DNA of 64,000 bases from Hirsutella rhossiliensis (GCF_020360975.1 NW_025408668.1:5084001-5148000); one strand, 5' to 3'. Shown: positions 20,052-32,125, numbered from the stretch's first letter. The notes: a model not told the origin generated them from the sequence alone. Program-made: numbers and translations.

Positions 20052-22563
20052 TCAGAAGAAGTGCGTGTAAATCTTGGAGTTTTCGTGGACTTCCATCTCC
20101 TGTGCGCACCTAGTCAGCATCCATTCCGACCACCAAGCCTCGCAACCCAAGGTACTCACCATCTTGAACGTGTTGAGCTCTTCCTTGATTTGCTGGGCCA
20201 GCATCGGCGTGAGACGATTGCACGTCGCAACGTCACCCCGTCGGTCATACTCTTGACTCGGCCAAGTGTCGTAGAAGATAATGCGGGGCGAGAAGGTGGC
20301 GCTTCGTTTCGTTCCCTGAGGCGTTCCGGGCGGGCTCTTGGTGTCTTGCCGCAGCCGCAGCGCAGACATGAAGTAGTCCTCGTTGCCAATAGCAATCGAG
20401 TCAGTCCTCTTGTGGCCCTGCAACTCGTCGTTTGGTGTGCTGGGCGCACTCGAGCTCGGCGAATCCGAGATGGCTGGCATGTTGGGCAGCACCAGGTCCG
20501 GAGATGCATCGGCTGCGCGAATAGACGGGCTCGAAGAACCTGTTTTACAGTCAGCCATGGCTGTGGACGAGGGTACCAACTTTACTGCATGACATCGACG
20601 ACTTACGCTTCAGTATTCCCTTTCGGACAGCAGCCAGCACTTCTGCACGTTCCTTGTCGCCGCCGACGATGCTTTTGCGTGGGGCCGATTGGTCCGTACC
20701 CGAACTGTCGAGGCGCTCTGACGCCATGTCTGACACCTGCGCAGCGTCCAGAGAATTCCGCTCAAGGTGGGGGAACCCGGTGCCGCCGTTCGTCAGAGCA
20801 GGGTCAGCAGTCACGTTGACCCGTTGAGTCTCGGCCTCGACAGTTATCATGGACACGGCTGGCTGGCTGGCATCCTGTGGCAGTCCATCTGGGGTGGGAA
20901 ACCCAGGCATCGATTTGGGCCGAAACAGACCGACGAGCGAGCGGGTGCTTTTCTTCATCCCGCGCCCCATCTTGCGAATCATGACCGACGCCGACGATGC
21001 CGTGGAGGAAATGGACAGGTTGTCAGTCGAGCCGAAAAAGCGTCCGCCGTAGATGCTGCTGCCTATGCCCGCCGCCTCCTGCGCCTCGGCGATGCGAGCC
21101 TGCTCGGCATCGTAGGCTTCATCGGGCGTAGGCTCTTTGTGGAGCTTTGATGGTTCCATCTTTTCGACGCCATCTTCTTCACCGCCCGCAGCCTTACGGA
21201 AGTCTGCCGCGCTGCCAAACGAGAAAGCCCTCCGCAGACGAGACGTCTTGCTCTTAGCCCTACTTCCCTTCTGGTTGATCGCAGCCAGCTGCTTTGCCGC
21301 TGGGGAGTTGAGTTTGGCGCCCGCAGATCCAGCAGACGTCGGAGACGACTCGTCTGAAGCGTCATTGGCCATCGTCGCCGGTTTCGACAGGGGAGAGGGA
21401 CTGAGCGTGCGCTTGGTCGCCTCGGAAGACGAGCCGCGTGGAGGAATGTTTAGCAGCTTGGCCTGGTCCGCCTTGGAGGATGTATCGTCAGAGGCAGGTG
21501 ATGAGGGGTTCCCGGTGGAGACGGGAATATTGCGGTTGGTAATCTGCACAACAGTTAGTACCCATTGCGTGCATCGCTCCTTCGACTTGGCGCCATGTGC
21601 AGCGTCCGGGGCGTAACCTACTGAAGACTGACGCGAATTGCTGCTTCGAGTCGAAGAAGTGCTCTCCGAGCTGCCACTGCGAGAATGGGTCGTCGCGTGG
21701 GGAGACAAGCGCGGTGACTTCGAGTCCTTTTCAGGGCGTATTGCATCGGCGGGGCTCAAGCTAGCCTTGGAGGTATTGGGCAAGTCGATCGTGTGCATGC
21801 TGCGACGACGCATTCTCCTACCATCTTCTTGAAGTGATCGGTTGTGAAGATGCATGTCGTCGAAAGATGAGACGGCGGCCAGGCCTCGGCTACCCGGAAA
21901 GTTTGGCGCAGAGTACCTCGGATTGCCCTGTGCGGCGTACAACTGCTGGCTGTTCACCATTGAGATGCTCGATGGTAGGGTCGAGCTCTGCGAGCGAGAA
22001 TGAAGGTTTCCACCGCTCGACCGCCGGTAACGATCAGGGGCGTTTCTGCTGGGAGCGCCCGAGCTGAAGGAAGGTTGTGAGTTGACAGCCAAAAACGACT
22101 GTGACCGAGACGTCGGGGTAATGTTCCGGTTCGTCGAGAGCGCCGAGTCGTCACGCGACCCGCCGTTACCAACTCCAAACGAGTGCGAGTATCCCACGTT
22201 TGTAGCGGGAGGACCACTCGGGAGCGGTGCCCGGTAGTTGGCGTTGAGGTCGTAGGGCTGAGCCCCTGCGGTGGCGGGGGACGAGGCCGTCCTGTAGGCA
22301 CCATACTGCTGCCAGGACATGGTCTGATTGAGGTTTGGGGTACTGGTGAAGGCATAGGGCTGCACCGGGGCAGTGTTGCCTCGATATCCAGACGACCCGG
22401 CGGCTTGGTACGGGGATCTCGGGGGCTGGGGGGCGCTTCCCATGAATTGGTGGTTGGCGTGCGGCTGACTCGCCGACATCATGCCCGAGGTGGAGGATGG
22501 CCGCGTTTGGAGCATTGTTACCGTACCAGTCTGCTGCGGATACGTCTGAACCAGCGCAGCCAT
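20052..22563 (-). CDS. Large Ser/Pro-rich conserved protein, function unknown
   Basis: Proposed four exons: 22,563-21,622; 21,543-20,607; 20,539-20,160; 20,099-20,052, giving 768 residues. The 67-nt intron (GTAAGT...AAAACAG) is required by frame. The 78-nt (GTAGGT...TTGTGCAG, with ACTAAC branch site) and 60-nt (GTGAGT...GCACAG) introns are multiples of three without stops, so unspliced reading is also open. The protein is mostly disordered Ser/Pro/Gln/Asn, with conserved-looking islands: ATG-proximal TYPQQTGTVTMLQTRPSS, MRRRSMHTIDLPN, KSKTSRLRRAFSFGSAADFR, GRFFGSTDNLSISSTASSAS, RKMGRGMKKSTRSLVGLFR and SATFSPRIIFYDTWPSQEYD. I know such a layout from filamentous ascomycetes as a conserved uncharacterised protein, perhaps a kinase-regulated cortical scaffold; that role is inference. 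Confidence 0.8.
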
Positions 22564-24194
22564 AGTTCCTCCAATTCACAGGTACGCAGCAGTGTGTTCC
22601 GAAAAACGCGGGTTGCGTCCCTTGTGTTTATACACTCGTGTTGACGGCCGAATAATTCGAGGGAGGCAAAGCGGATAGGAACCAGAGCGTGGCCTGAAGC
22701 AGAACAGGAGTAAACCTGGAGAACATTGTCAGCGATGACCCGAAAGGGAAGAACTGCAAGGAGAGAACATTTCAAGTGGCAGCTGGTAACAACAACAACA
22801 AAGCCTTCATGACGCGGCCATCTGGCAAAGCAAGGTGGTTTGAAAGAGACGCGTTCATCGGCGAGGTGGGTGTACCTTTTTTTTTTCCTTTTTTCTTTTC
22901 CCCTTGCAAGTAGGGGTTTTTTTTGGAGGTGAAAGGAGAATAGCGATTGCTGGATCTTTTTTTTACCGGTTCGCTGAGGTTGCAAGAAAAGCGAGAGGTG
23001 GACGATTAAATCGAAGGACGCCGGCGGCCGGGGAGAAGAGAGTGGTCGTGTCGAAAACAGAGACGCTCACGGCAAACTCGTTGCCCGAGTCGGATGCAAA
23101 ACTCGGATGAGGGAGGAGGGCGGCTGAGAGACCAGGTGCCGCAGACAAGAGGACACGGTCAAATCTGCAGCCAGCTCGGACAAAACATGGGAGCCGCGCA
23201 GACGATGGGGCCGTCTTGGATAGAACGGCCGTGGGGGATAGGTCGGGCGGCTTGTGCGAGGTATTACGAGCTCAGCGTCGAGTAGGACAAGCGTTCCGAT
23301 GGCAGCGCAGAACGTCACAAGAGGGGGGAGGAGTGGAAAGGGAAGGGTCAAGAGGCAATGCAGACGGACAAGTCGAATGTGTGCAACGCAGCGCTCGAGT
23401 TATGGAAAAGAAGACGAAGAAATGATTGAAGGGGGGAAAGGGGCGGCGTTGGTCCCTGGTGGAGGCCAAGCGGAGAGGAGGAAAGGGGGCGCTGCGAGAG
23501 GTGGCAGGCGAGCTTGCGTCGGCCGCTCTGTTACGCGTCGTTCGCTCGTCCGGAGTCGACGGGGAGGGGGCGACGAAGAAAGAAAGGAAAAGGAGACGGT
23601 ACAATGAGGTCGAAGATGGGAAAGGAAAGAAGACAGGAGGGTGGTGATGATGGTCGAGCGTCTGTCTGTCTGGTGGGCGAAGGTGGAATGGAGAAGCCAG
23701 TGGAAAGCGGTGGGAGGCGAGAGCGGGCGGGTGACTGGCCTCTCCATGCCTTTGGGTTTCAGTGGGGAGGGGGCGGCCAGGCTGCGGAGGGCCGCTAAGT
23801 GCAAGTCGAAGGCTACTAAAAGGAGGGAAGTACCGGTGACAGGATGGCCGGGTGCGGGCTTAGGCACAAGCCAGGACCCCTAGAGTTGCGGTAGCCGTGC
23901 TGTGGCAGACGGCCTGCTACAAGATCAATATCCCGCAGGACGGCTGCGGGGCCCATTGGAAGAAGCCTTTGCAGGAGCTTTGCAGGGGGATTGATGGATT
24001 GCTGAATGGCTGGAAACCAGACGTGCAAGTCGGTTTTGTTGACTGCACGTCACGAGAAGACGAGACGCAGGCATGCAGCCGGCGATTTGATGACCACGCT
24101 ACATGCCGACGACTGCCATTGTCGACCGTAGCCTATTTTAGGCCGACGGTTCTTTTTTCTTACACAGAATGACTGAACAGGCGCTACTCGAGTA
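22564..24194. other. Long upstream/leader region of the serine-rich gene
   Basis: About 1.6 kb without a supported gene. On the minus (transcribed) strand it is pyrimidine/purine skewed: 22,878-22,965 contains poly-T and TTTTCC tracts on the plus strand, and 23,410-23,830 is G/A-rich. Such tracts are typical of promoters and long 5' UTRs of filamentous fungi. ORFs here are low-complexity and reading through skewed sequence. Confidence 0.5.
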
Positions 24195-24306
24195 CCCGTG
24201 CCACGCCCCACTTTATTTGGAATTCGCAAGCTCCCACCTCCTAAAGTTGGTGCTCACCACCAGTATCCCCACACCACCGGAATACCCAGAATTTCGACTC
24301 CCCGAC
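24195..24306 (+). repeat. Left terminal inverted repeat, 112 bp
   Basis: Begins CCCGTGCCACGCCCCAC directly after the TA target site. Its 112 bases match the reverse complement of 26,017-26,128 with no difference that I can find. Confidence 0.95.
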
Positions 24307-24457
24307 CTAGAATCGCTTCAACCACCGCGTACCACGCTCAGAATCGCGTACTTCCACTCGTTCTAACCTTCCTGAACCCCTCCATTGGCGTGCCTTTTTT
24401 GCTGCTTCCTCAAACCATCGCTTGCGTGCGTTATGCGCCTTTTCTCCGCGTCTTCTA

Positions 24458-25967
24458 CTACCTTCCTTGCTTTAGCAATCTGATCATCTCCCTTTGTTGC
24501 ACCATTTCCCGTCCTTGGGCCACTGACAATACTCCTCCTGATTGTAACTGTATATTCTTCATAGCCTTACGTTGTTTTTGGATCCGCTCCGCCATTTTGG
24601 TTCGTCCCAAGTCCCTTTTAGTCTGCACGAGCTCAGTCGCCAGAGATAGCGATCCTCGAATAAATCGACTGAGATCGTGAGAAAAGTCGGGATCCAGGCT
24701 TTTATCGTCTTCAAGGACGAGATCTAATTTGTCCGCTACCTTGTTTATTTGTCGTAGAGTCAATGGTGTCTCGAAAGGTGAGGAGTGTGGTCCTGAATTG
24801 GGAGGAGGTGTGGGTGTCGTGGCTTGACGAGCTTCCAAACATTGAAGTACTACTTGTGGATTGAATGGGAAGATTCCTGTCTTGCGAAATGCGGAGCGTA
24901 TAGTACTCTCCTTGAAAGCATGCAATCGTACTTGTTGAATGCAGGAGAGAAACTCAAGCTTGGTTATGTTGACGAGGCCATCTCGAACCATGACATCTAA
25001 AGCCTTGGCGTGATAGTGCTTTAGGGGCTGGAAAACGACAACGTCCAAAGGCTGAAGTGCATGCGTGAGATTAGGCGGCATGCCGAAGGGAATAATATTG
25101 TGGTTGTCGCAGTATTCAATGAACTGCCTGGTATGGTGAGAGCCATGACCATCAAGAATTAGAAGTCGCTTCGAGCTTCTTGAGCTTTTTTTCCGAGTGC
25201 TTGTCAAAATGCTGGAGCCACTCCAGACTAATCACGTCGTTTGAGTAACCAGTAGGCGTGGGTCGAATAACTGTGTCAGGATCTAGCTCAGGTATTTGAT
25301 ACCATGAAGCCATGTGCATCTGGCCAGCGAGTATCAAAAAAAGCCGGAACAACCTCCCCATTCGCCGAGATAGCTTCGATCGCAGTAGCGGATTCCCTAT
25401 TCTCAGGAATGCCAAAATAATGAGCTCTCCTCCGTTTTGTCACAATCAGCTGGTCTTTTCCAACCCCGATGCGAAAACCAGTCTCGTCCATATTCCAGAT
25501 ATCCTCAGGAGGTATACCATTGTCTTGGATAACCTGCCGAAGATGCTGGAAATACTGGTTAACTCGTGTAAGATTCTCGGAGACTTGGCGCTCTGCTTGA
25601 AGCCTTTTTTGGCGCTTTTTGAAGTAGCCGTGACGCTTTAAGAAGCGAGAAGTCCAGTTTGGCCCCACGGTAGGAGCGTCGCGCTGGCTAGACCGCTCGC
25701 GCAAGATACAGTTTGCCGCGTCAGTAACGAACTCGACGCGTACCGCAAGGTTTATATTATCCAAACGATCGATATAGCGACATAGGGCCTTCTCTTCTGG
25801 TTCGGAAAGCCTCGTATTTCTAGCTCGCTGGCCAGTTTTAGGAGGTCGGCCTTGAAGACGGTATCGCAATCGATCACGTGTTACACCGAATTCTCGCGCT
25901 ACGGTTGCGACTTTAGCACCGGAAAATTTTCAATATATCGAAGAGCGTTTTGTACACGTGCTTCCAT
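24458..25967 (-). pseudogene. Fot1/pogo transposase, broken by three homopolymer indels
   Basis: DDE-type transposase of about 500 residues if the frame were continuous. Start taken at 25,967 (MEARVQNALRYIEN). Order: N-terminal helix-turn-helix (VATVAREFGVTRDRLRYRL), CENP-B-type DNA-binding domain (ANCILRERSS to RFLKRHGYFKKRQ), then catalytic D in WNMDETGFRIG, second D in LLILDGHGSHHT, third D in ALQPLDVVVFQPLK, and a basic coiled C-terminus ending RLLKQGR. The frame shifts three times: near 25,925-25,932 (A4T4 run, one T short), near 25,335-25,341 (run of seven T on the coding strand, one extra) and near 25,186-25,192 (run of seven A, one extra). No RIP-type stop is present. Either newly inactivated or affected by base-calling errors in homopolymers. 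Confidence 0.9.
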
Positions 25968-26016
25968 TTCGGCTATCGACGAGATCGTGAATTGGTTAAG
26001 ATATAGGGATGCTGAA

Positions 26017-26128
26017 GTCGGGGAGTCGAAATTCTGGGTATTCCGGTGGTGTGGGGATACTGGTGGTGAGCACCAACTTTAGGAGGTGGGAGCTTGCGAA
26101 TTCCAAATAAAGTGGGGCGTGGCACGGG
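26017..26128 (-). repeat. Right terminal inverted repeat, 112 bp
   Basis: Mirror of the left repeat, ending GGGGCGTGGCACGGG and then TA. Much longer than the 44-bp repeats of the original Fot1 (from memory). Confidence 0.95.
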
Positions 26129-29100
26129 TACGGTCAGCGCGGGCTCGTTCTTGTTGAGATGACGCTGCTCCATTTCTCGGATGGATAATTATTAACGGCG
26201 GGTTGAGGAACCGGCCAAGGCGCTACTGGCTATCGCAAGGGAGCCGCCCTGTCAGGATGCAGAGCCTTGTCCGCTTTGCTGCCCAGTATCCCAGCCAGGT
26301 GCCTTTTGTGCCTCTTGCCACGGCCAACAACGACCTTCCCTCTTACAGTACACATTCAAAAAAAAAATTGATGCTTTGCCCTGATCCGCCTGGAGCGTGC
26401 AAGCCGTGTTGACGACGCCAGACGCACAACACCACAAAAAGGGGGGGGATGTGCCCCATGCTCGAGGCGAATGATTGGACCGTCATCTCGCCGTGGCATT
26501 GACCCGTTTCTGCGCTAAACCAGGGACCTGGCACGAGGTATCCGTACTTATCCACGACTTATAGCACGAGGTAGACCCAGGCTTATCGGTAACGGGGTGC
26601 CTCGACTTTCCGGGCCACTGAGTACGGCGAGATGCGGGAGCCCGCACGTATCAGGTACGAAGAAGCTTTTTCTCACCGGCTGCTTAAACCCGCTTGCGAA
26701 GCCCGGTTTGACAAACAGGGGACATGTTGCCATTCAGTATTCGCAAAGAACAAGTCCCGCTGCCCGGTGAGGCGTTGTCGTCACCGCTGCTCTTGTTGCC
26801 GATGTTGTTATTGCTGGCTGCTTCTGCCCTTTTCTTTTTTCGTGGCGCGCTCGTGTTTTTAGACGCCCCCCTCCCCGCCCATCGTGCATGCCTCTCTACT
26901 CCGTACCTACTACTCCGTACCTACTCCGTACGCGTCGGCCAAGTACCCGTGACGCGGCCCTCATCTTTCCCTGCATTAATCCTCTGCACAGTGTTGCTTT
27001 TGGCGCCGAGCGTTGTCGGTTGTTGGGCCTCGCCGACGGGGATGGCAAAGCAGCCCGGGATGGTTTAACAGACCCTTTTCTTTCTTTTCCAGATGGCCAG
27101 CTGCACGGCTTTGTGCCACCGTGTCTGAAGGGGAGATATCGGTACATGCAGCCTTGCATGAACAGGCCCAGAGGCCGTGTCCGGTAGTGGATGTGTCGCC
27201 CGCCGGTGGTGGTAGCGGCGGGTGGTGGCGACGCTATAATAGCCGGGCCAACTCGTCGTCCCCTGCTGCCGAATGGCCTTGGCTTTGCCCTCCTTTTGAT
27301 CCGAGCAGGCATGACTCCTACAGTACACGAGCATGACGAGCTAAAGTTTGGGTCACATCGAAAAAGGAGTCGGGCGTTTATTTCGTAATTCCATCTTCTC
27401 TCGCAGTCCGGCCGGGCCAGATGATGACTCATTTTTGGGGGATTGATAAGAAGCACGACTAACCCCCTCCCCCTTTCCCCCATCTGCCACTCATTACACT
27501 TCGGCCTGGCGCCATTTTGAGTCTCGACGCCTCGCTGGGCAAGGGTTGTGCATGAGGGATTGCCATGCCCGGGGATCGGCATGAGCCAATCCTGCCCCCT
27601 GGCTGTCTCTCCATGTTTTTCTCTCCTGTCAACTCCTTTTCTGGTCTGTGCCGTCTTTGTGGCCACGAGTCCGCAGTTGTTTGTCGCTCGGTTTATTATT
27701 AGTGCAAGCGACGAGGAATGTGTCTCCCTTCCATGTTGCTGTTTCAACGCCCATGCTACCGGCCAACATTGCAGCCTCGTATTGATTAGCAGGTGTCAGT
27801 CGACCGTTTGGACTATGCGCTGCACGCTACATGGGATGCCCTCGGCAAGCATGTACCCAGGACACGGAGAACGGGCAGCATGTGCGGCACAGAATGCTGG
27901 GTGGGTACCCGCCCGAATTGCTCGGCGAGGTACTCCGTACTTCCACCGTCGTCTGGCAACACCCCACCCAGACAGCACAGTACAGTGCATGTGCCGTCGT
28001 GAAGGATGGATGCCTTGCATGGAACTACCTACGCTACGTACATACAGCACATACATACTGATATTACACCGCGATTCCGGCCATGTGTACTGTATGTATG
28101 TAAGTGCGTTGGGGAGGGGGCAAAGGCGGGGGGCAAATGTGATATGAGACCAAGTCGACGTGGGGAAAGAAGTAGAACCCCAACTCTCTCGCTCGCCTTC
28201 TCTCTTGTCGCTTCTCTTTCCCTCGTTGCCTGCTCCCGAGCCGGTCCGGCGCGCCATGTCTATCATTGCGTCGCGTGCCGTGTGACGGAAGCCGTGTTCG
28301 CTGGTCCCGGAAACAGGAGCCTCTTTGGCCGGGCTCGGTGAAGAGTTCAGCGCCCGTCGCCAAGGCCGCTCAATCGGATGCGGCTCGAGCTACAGAGAGA
28401 CTACCTATACAGCAACCACCTACTGCACGCCCCTAACTGCTGGCGCGTGCAGCGCGGCTCGGGAGCGGAACAAGATATCACAAAGCTTAACTCTTGAATC
28501 CCCATGACGGCTGGCCTTGGCTTAGACCCTGACGTCTTGTTAGCTTTCTTGCTCGCGGCCGGCCGGAAAGCCCAGCGCTAGGCCGTACATGCTCTGTTTC
28601 CGCCTCCATGACCGGGGGTGGGACCGACCTGTTCGGATGATCAGAGACGACAGCGCCCGGCAAGGTCGGAAATCGCTTCTAGCTGTCATTGTTCTCGGCT
28701 GGCCTAGAAGCGCGCTTCTAGTTTCCACACGCCCGGGCCAAACATCGTCTTTTACTTGACGAAAAGGAGGGCCAGGGCCGATCACGCAAGCAAGTCGATA
28801 ACAGGTTAGGAGCAGCAGCGCCCGTCACATGTCGGCCATCTTTCCCAAGGCGCCCCGTGGATTCGATTCTCCTCAGCTGGCACAAGGAGCCACCGCCAAC
28901 AAGCAACAAGGTGCAGCGCTGCATGGTGGGCGGCCAATGGCTTCGGCGCCCAAGACTTGATTCCCTTTCCAAGGATACCCGCTGTTGATGCCGCCGCGGC
29001 TAGCGACCTTGGTGAAACCTCGCGGTACCGTGTCTCTGGGGCTTCGTGGGCATCCACGTCCCCGACTCGCTGCAACTGTGCCGGCGGCGGGCATTTCCAA

Positions 29101-30133
29101 GGACGGACAGGACTTACGGACAGGACTTGTGGGCAAGGCATCAAGCTTCGCCGGGCACATTGCCATGGCTGTCGGTCAGTCTGGGGCCGCTGTTTCGGCG
29201 TGCTGCGACATCTCGCCCACCCCCAATTGACTTGTTTTATCCCCGTATCTGTTTTGTTTTGTCCAGTGTCTGCACTGTGCTACAGCATGTCGGTGTATCC
29301 AGCATGCAGCCATCCTCGTAGGCCGATGCGAGCCTGTCGGTGTCCGGATGTACCAAGAGCACATGCTCGACGAATGACGCAGCCGGCGAGATATAGTACA
29401 TAGAATGAAAAAGTTCCGTAGCCAGCCAGCAGTCTCCACATCGTGCCACGATCGCAGGTCGAGGGGGCGAGACATATGACACGGCACATTTGGCCGATGC
29501 GGATACTGGAGAGCCTGCCTGCAATTACAGCATGTCGAATTCCCCGTTCTGCATCGCCTCCACTTTGGCGGGCCAGTTTTTGGCCCGAAATTTGGTCTTG
29601 GCGCCACGCCGGCGGTGGCTGCGGAGTTGCTCTCCGCGTACCTAAACTACGCTACAGTTGCTCGATCGAGTCACAGACTGTCTCCTTCATAATTAACTCA
29701 TTAAAAGATGCCTACAGCCATGTTTTACCCGGTGCCAAGTCGTTTCACATTGTCTACCTATACTTGGCATCAGTGTTTCTTGCTTCGAGGTGGCACTCGG
29801 CACGTACATACTGTAACTTGCCTTATGTACTTCACTGTTGAAAAGTCCCCTATAGTGGTTCAAATGGGATCCACCTTACATAAGACTAGCCGGACCCCGC
29901 AAGCCGCCGATCAACTGCATCCATGCAGCGGCCTACCCTATACCCTAACCTGTCTCATGGCCGCCCGCCCATCAGTCAACATGAGGCTTCGTTCCGATGC
30001 TCCCCGGCAAGTCACCGCTGGGGCTCACTGGGACCTTGAGGCGCCCTCTGCTGACCCAGCTATTGGCCCCCGTTCCTAGCTCCTCAGCCCACGGCCGGCG
30101 TATCGAGCCGTTGGCGTCCTCGCCAAGGCCACC
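26129..30133. other. 4-kb gene-free region
   Basis: I see no gene. ORFs up to 283 codons (minus, 26,896-27,747) have no domain-like content and no fungal-style codon pattern. Features: three TACTCCGTAC decamers at 26,897, 26,911 and 26,922 and another at 27,931; an imperfect inverted pair of TACATACAG-type sequence around 28,036-28,105; CAGTACAGT and similar palindromes near 27,975. The last few hundred bases are the upstream region of the Zn2Cys6 gene. Confidence 0.5.
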
Positions 30134-31696
30134 ATGGTCGGTGTCCCGAGAAGCGGTGGGTGTCAGCTTTGCCGGAAGCGACGAGTCAAGTGTGATCAGG
30201 GCCGGCCCGGCTGCGGGAACTGCCTCAAGTACGGCGTGCGATGCCCTGGATTCGAGCGTGGCCTCAAGTTTGTACCCGGCAAGCACCAGATTCGACCAAA
30301 GGGCAAGCAAGGCGATGGCGAATGCACCGGTGCCCGTGGGGGCTACGGACAAGACGGGCACAACCTGACGGCGCTCGTGGCCGCGCCGAGGCCGAACCGG
30401 GGCCAGTACATCAGCACCATGGTCTACACCGTCCGCGCCAGCATCTCCCTCTCTGACGCGACTGATTTCTTGTGCTGGATCGAGCTGGGCAGACTCGGCG
30501 CGCGGGCCGTCTTGGACGGCGCCATGTGCGCCGTCGCCACGCACCTCGTGGGCAAAGAGAGGGCCGATGAAGCCATGGTTGTCCACAGCCGGACGATCTA
30601 CGGATGGTCCCTGGCCGCTCTCCGGACCAGCCTGGGGCACGCTACCGAGTGGAAGTCGTCGGAGACGCTTTGTGCAGCAATGCTGCTCTGCGTGTTTGAG
30701 GTGAGGTTGCTCCCAGGTCAACGACAACGCGGATTTCTCCTTTCATCTTGCGCTGCTGACAACGTTAAAAAGCTCTTCGCCGGCACAGCGTCTTCTGATG
30801 CGTGGCTGCGTCATGCCAGAGGCCTGGGAACCTTGATCAAGCAGCGCGGCCCGGCAGCTCATGCTGAGGGGTGGGATGCGTCCATGCTACTTGCGTTCCG
30901 AGGCATTCTGGTAGGCCGTCCACCACCATTCCGAGAAGACCCCCGTCTTATTAGACACGATGTTGACTGGCCAAAGATCATGTGCGACATGTTCAATCAA
31001 ACCAGCGAGCCATGTTTTCTATCACGGCCAGGGTGGAAGCCCCTTATCCGCGATGGCGGCAGACACCTCATTCACCCGCCGCACTTGCCCAACCGCACGA
31101 TAGAAATTGCCGACGGCTTCTTTGAACGGCTTGCCGAGCTGCCGGCCATTGTGATGCCGACGTACAGCCTCCGCCAATCCAGAACCATGGGCACCGTCCA
31201 GCAGCCGGAGCCGAAAAAGATAGCTGCCCTGGCCCAGCGCGCCATCAACTGCCGCAGATTGTTCGATTTGTGGTACCAAGACTTCAAGGCCCTGGCCGGC
31301 ATGCCCGATGAGGTTCCTAGTCGGGACCAGACCTCGCCCTTTGCCACCGTCTTCCAACACCGGATAGCTTGGATGGGATCGATGCACATGGGCTACTGGG
31401 CCAGCATCTTGATCTTCCAGGAGGCCCTGGCCCAGTGCCAGTGGCCTGGAGGCTACGAGGAGCCGCGAGAGGAGCTCGTAGGCAACATTCTCCGCTCCGT
31501 CGAGTCCGTGGGCTCAGGCACCATGGGCCCGCATCGCGTGGGATTCTCGGTCCGCGTAGCGTACGAGTTTGCGAGCTCGGAGCACAAACGCTGGATCGTC
31601 GCCCTATTGGACAGGTTCAAGGGCATATATGCAGCAATAGACGGCGCCACGTATCATCGCCCCAGCAAAGATACTGAAGCTGGACAACCGTGCTGA
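30134..31696 (+). CDS. Zn2Cys6 fungal transcription factor
   Basis: ATG in a strong context (GCCACCATGG). The DNA-binding zinc cluster is at residues 10-37 with spacing C-x2-C-x6-C-x6-C-x2-C-x6-C (GCQLCRKRRVKCDQG then PGCGNCLKYGVRCPG), followed by a basic linker. The rest resembles the fungal-specific transcription factor domain 2: SETLCAAMLLCVFELF and WLRHARGLGTLIKQRGP are typical when a 72-nt in-frame intron is removed (30,701-30,772, GTGAGG...TTAAAAAG, CTGAC branch site). Spliced length 496 residues; unspliced 520. Nuclear regulator; targets unknown. No biosynthetic cluster lies beside it, so it gives no hint of a pathway. Confidence 0.9.
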   Translation: MVGVPRSGGCQLCRKRRVKCDQGRPGCGNCLKYGVRCPGFERGLKFVPGKHQIRPKGKQGDGECTGARGGYGQDGHNLTALVAAPRPNRGQYISTMVYTVRASISLSDATDFLCWIELGRLGARAVLDGAMCAVATHLVGKERADEAMVVHSRTIYGWSLAALRTSLGHATEWKSSETLCAAMLLCVFEVRLLPGQRQRGFLLSSCAADNVKKLFAGTASSDAWLRHARGLGTLIKQRGPAAHAEGWDASMLLAFRGILVGRPPPFREDPRLIRHDVDWPKIMCDMFNQTSEPCFLSRPGWKPLIRDGGRHLIHPPHLPNRTIEIADGFFERLAELPAIVMPTYSLRQSRTMGTVQQPEPKKIAALAQRAINCRRLFDLWYQDFKALAGMPDEVPSRDQTSPFATVFQHRIAWMGSMHMGYWASILIFQEALAQCQWPGGYEEPREELVGNILRSVESVGSGTMGPHRVGFSVRVAYEFASSEHKRWIVALLDRFKGIYAAIDGATYHRPSKDTEAGQPC

Positions 31697-32125
31697 ACCA
31701 GCCGAGGGCAAGGCAACAGCTGCGTATGCACGTGGCCCTTGGCGCGTGATCCATCCCTTTGCCAGGTTTTCCTTGGCGTCCGTGGGTAATTTCGCACGGA
31801 TAGCCCGCCAAGGAGAACAGCCGGAGTGAATCGGAATGAGCGGAAATGTGCTCGAAGAGTGTCCTGATGAGAAGACAAACTCGGTGCATGTTTGTATGTA
31901 CGAAGTAGCTGACTATCAATTGGCACGAAACATCACGAGGCTGCGACCTCGGGAATTCTGCTCCAGATCTTCTAGCAAAAGCTCTAACCTGTTCCCATTC
32001 CATTCATCGTGAGTCATCAAGGGTCGTCCCGTGCCAGCCAGGATCGAGAAGCGATTATATGTAATAAGAGATGATAGCAATCAAAAACCTGCCATGGCCG
32101 CAACGACGGCCCCCCCCTTGTCCAC
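31697..32125. other. Convergent spacer
   Basis: Between the 3' ends of the transcription factor (+) and the small conserved gene (-); presumed 3' UTRs. No gene seen. Confidence 0.5.

Larger units (their letters stand above)
24195..26128 (-). mobile_element. Fot1/pogo-type DNA transposon (1,934 bp)
   Basis: A complete Tc1/mariner-superfamily element: terminal inverted repeats at both ends, a TA target duplication (24,193-24,194 and 26,129-26,130), and a single transposase on the minus strand. The length of 1.93 kb is that of the Fot1 class of fungal pogo elements. Unlike the block at the left edge, it shows no RIP: CpA and TpG are common. That plus identical inverted repeats suggests a recent insertion, in the gap between the serine-rich gene and the Zn2Cys6 gene. 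Confidence 0.95.

Noticed and set aside
26896..27747. 283-codon minus-strand ORF
   Set aside because: No domain, biased composition, no typical intron or start context, and it crosses the TACTCCGTAC cluster; likely chance.
28036..28105. Hairpin of TACATACAG-type arms as an RNA gene
   Set aside because: Arms pair only imperfectly and the sequence is simple; not enough to call a structured RNA.
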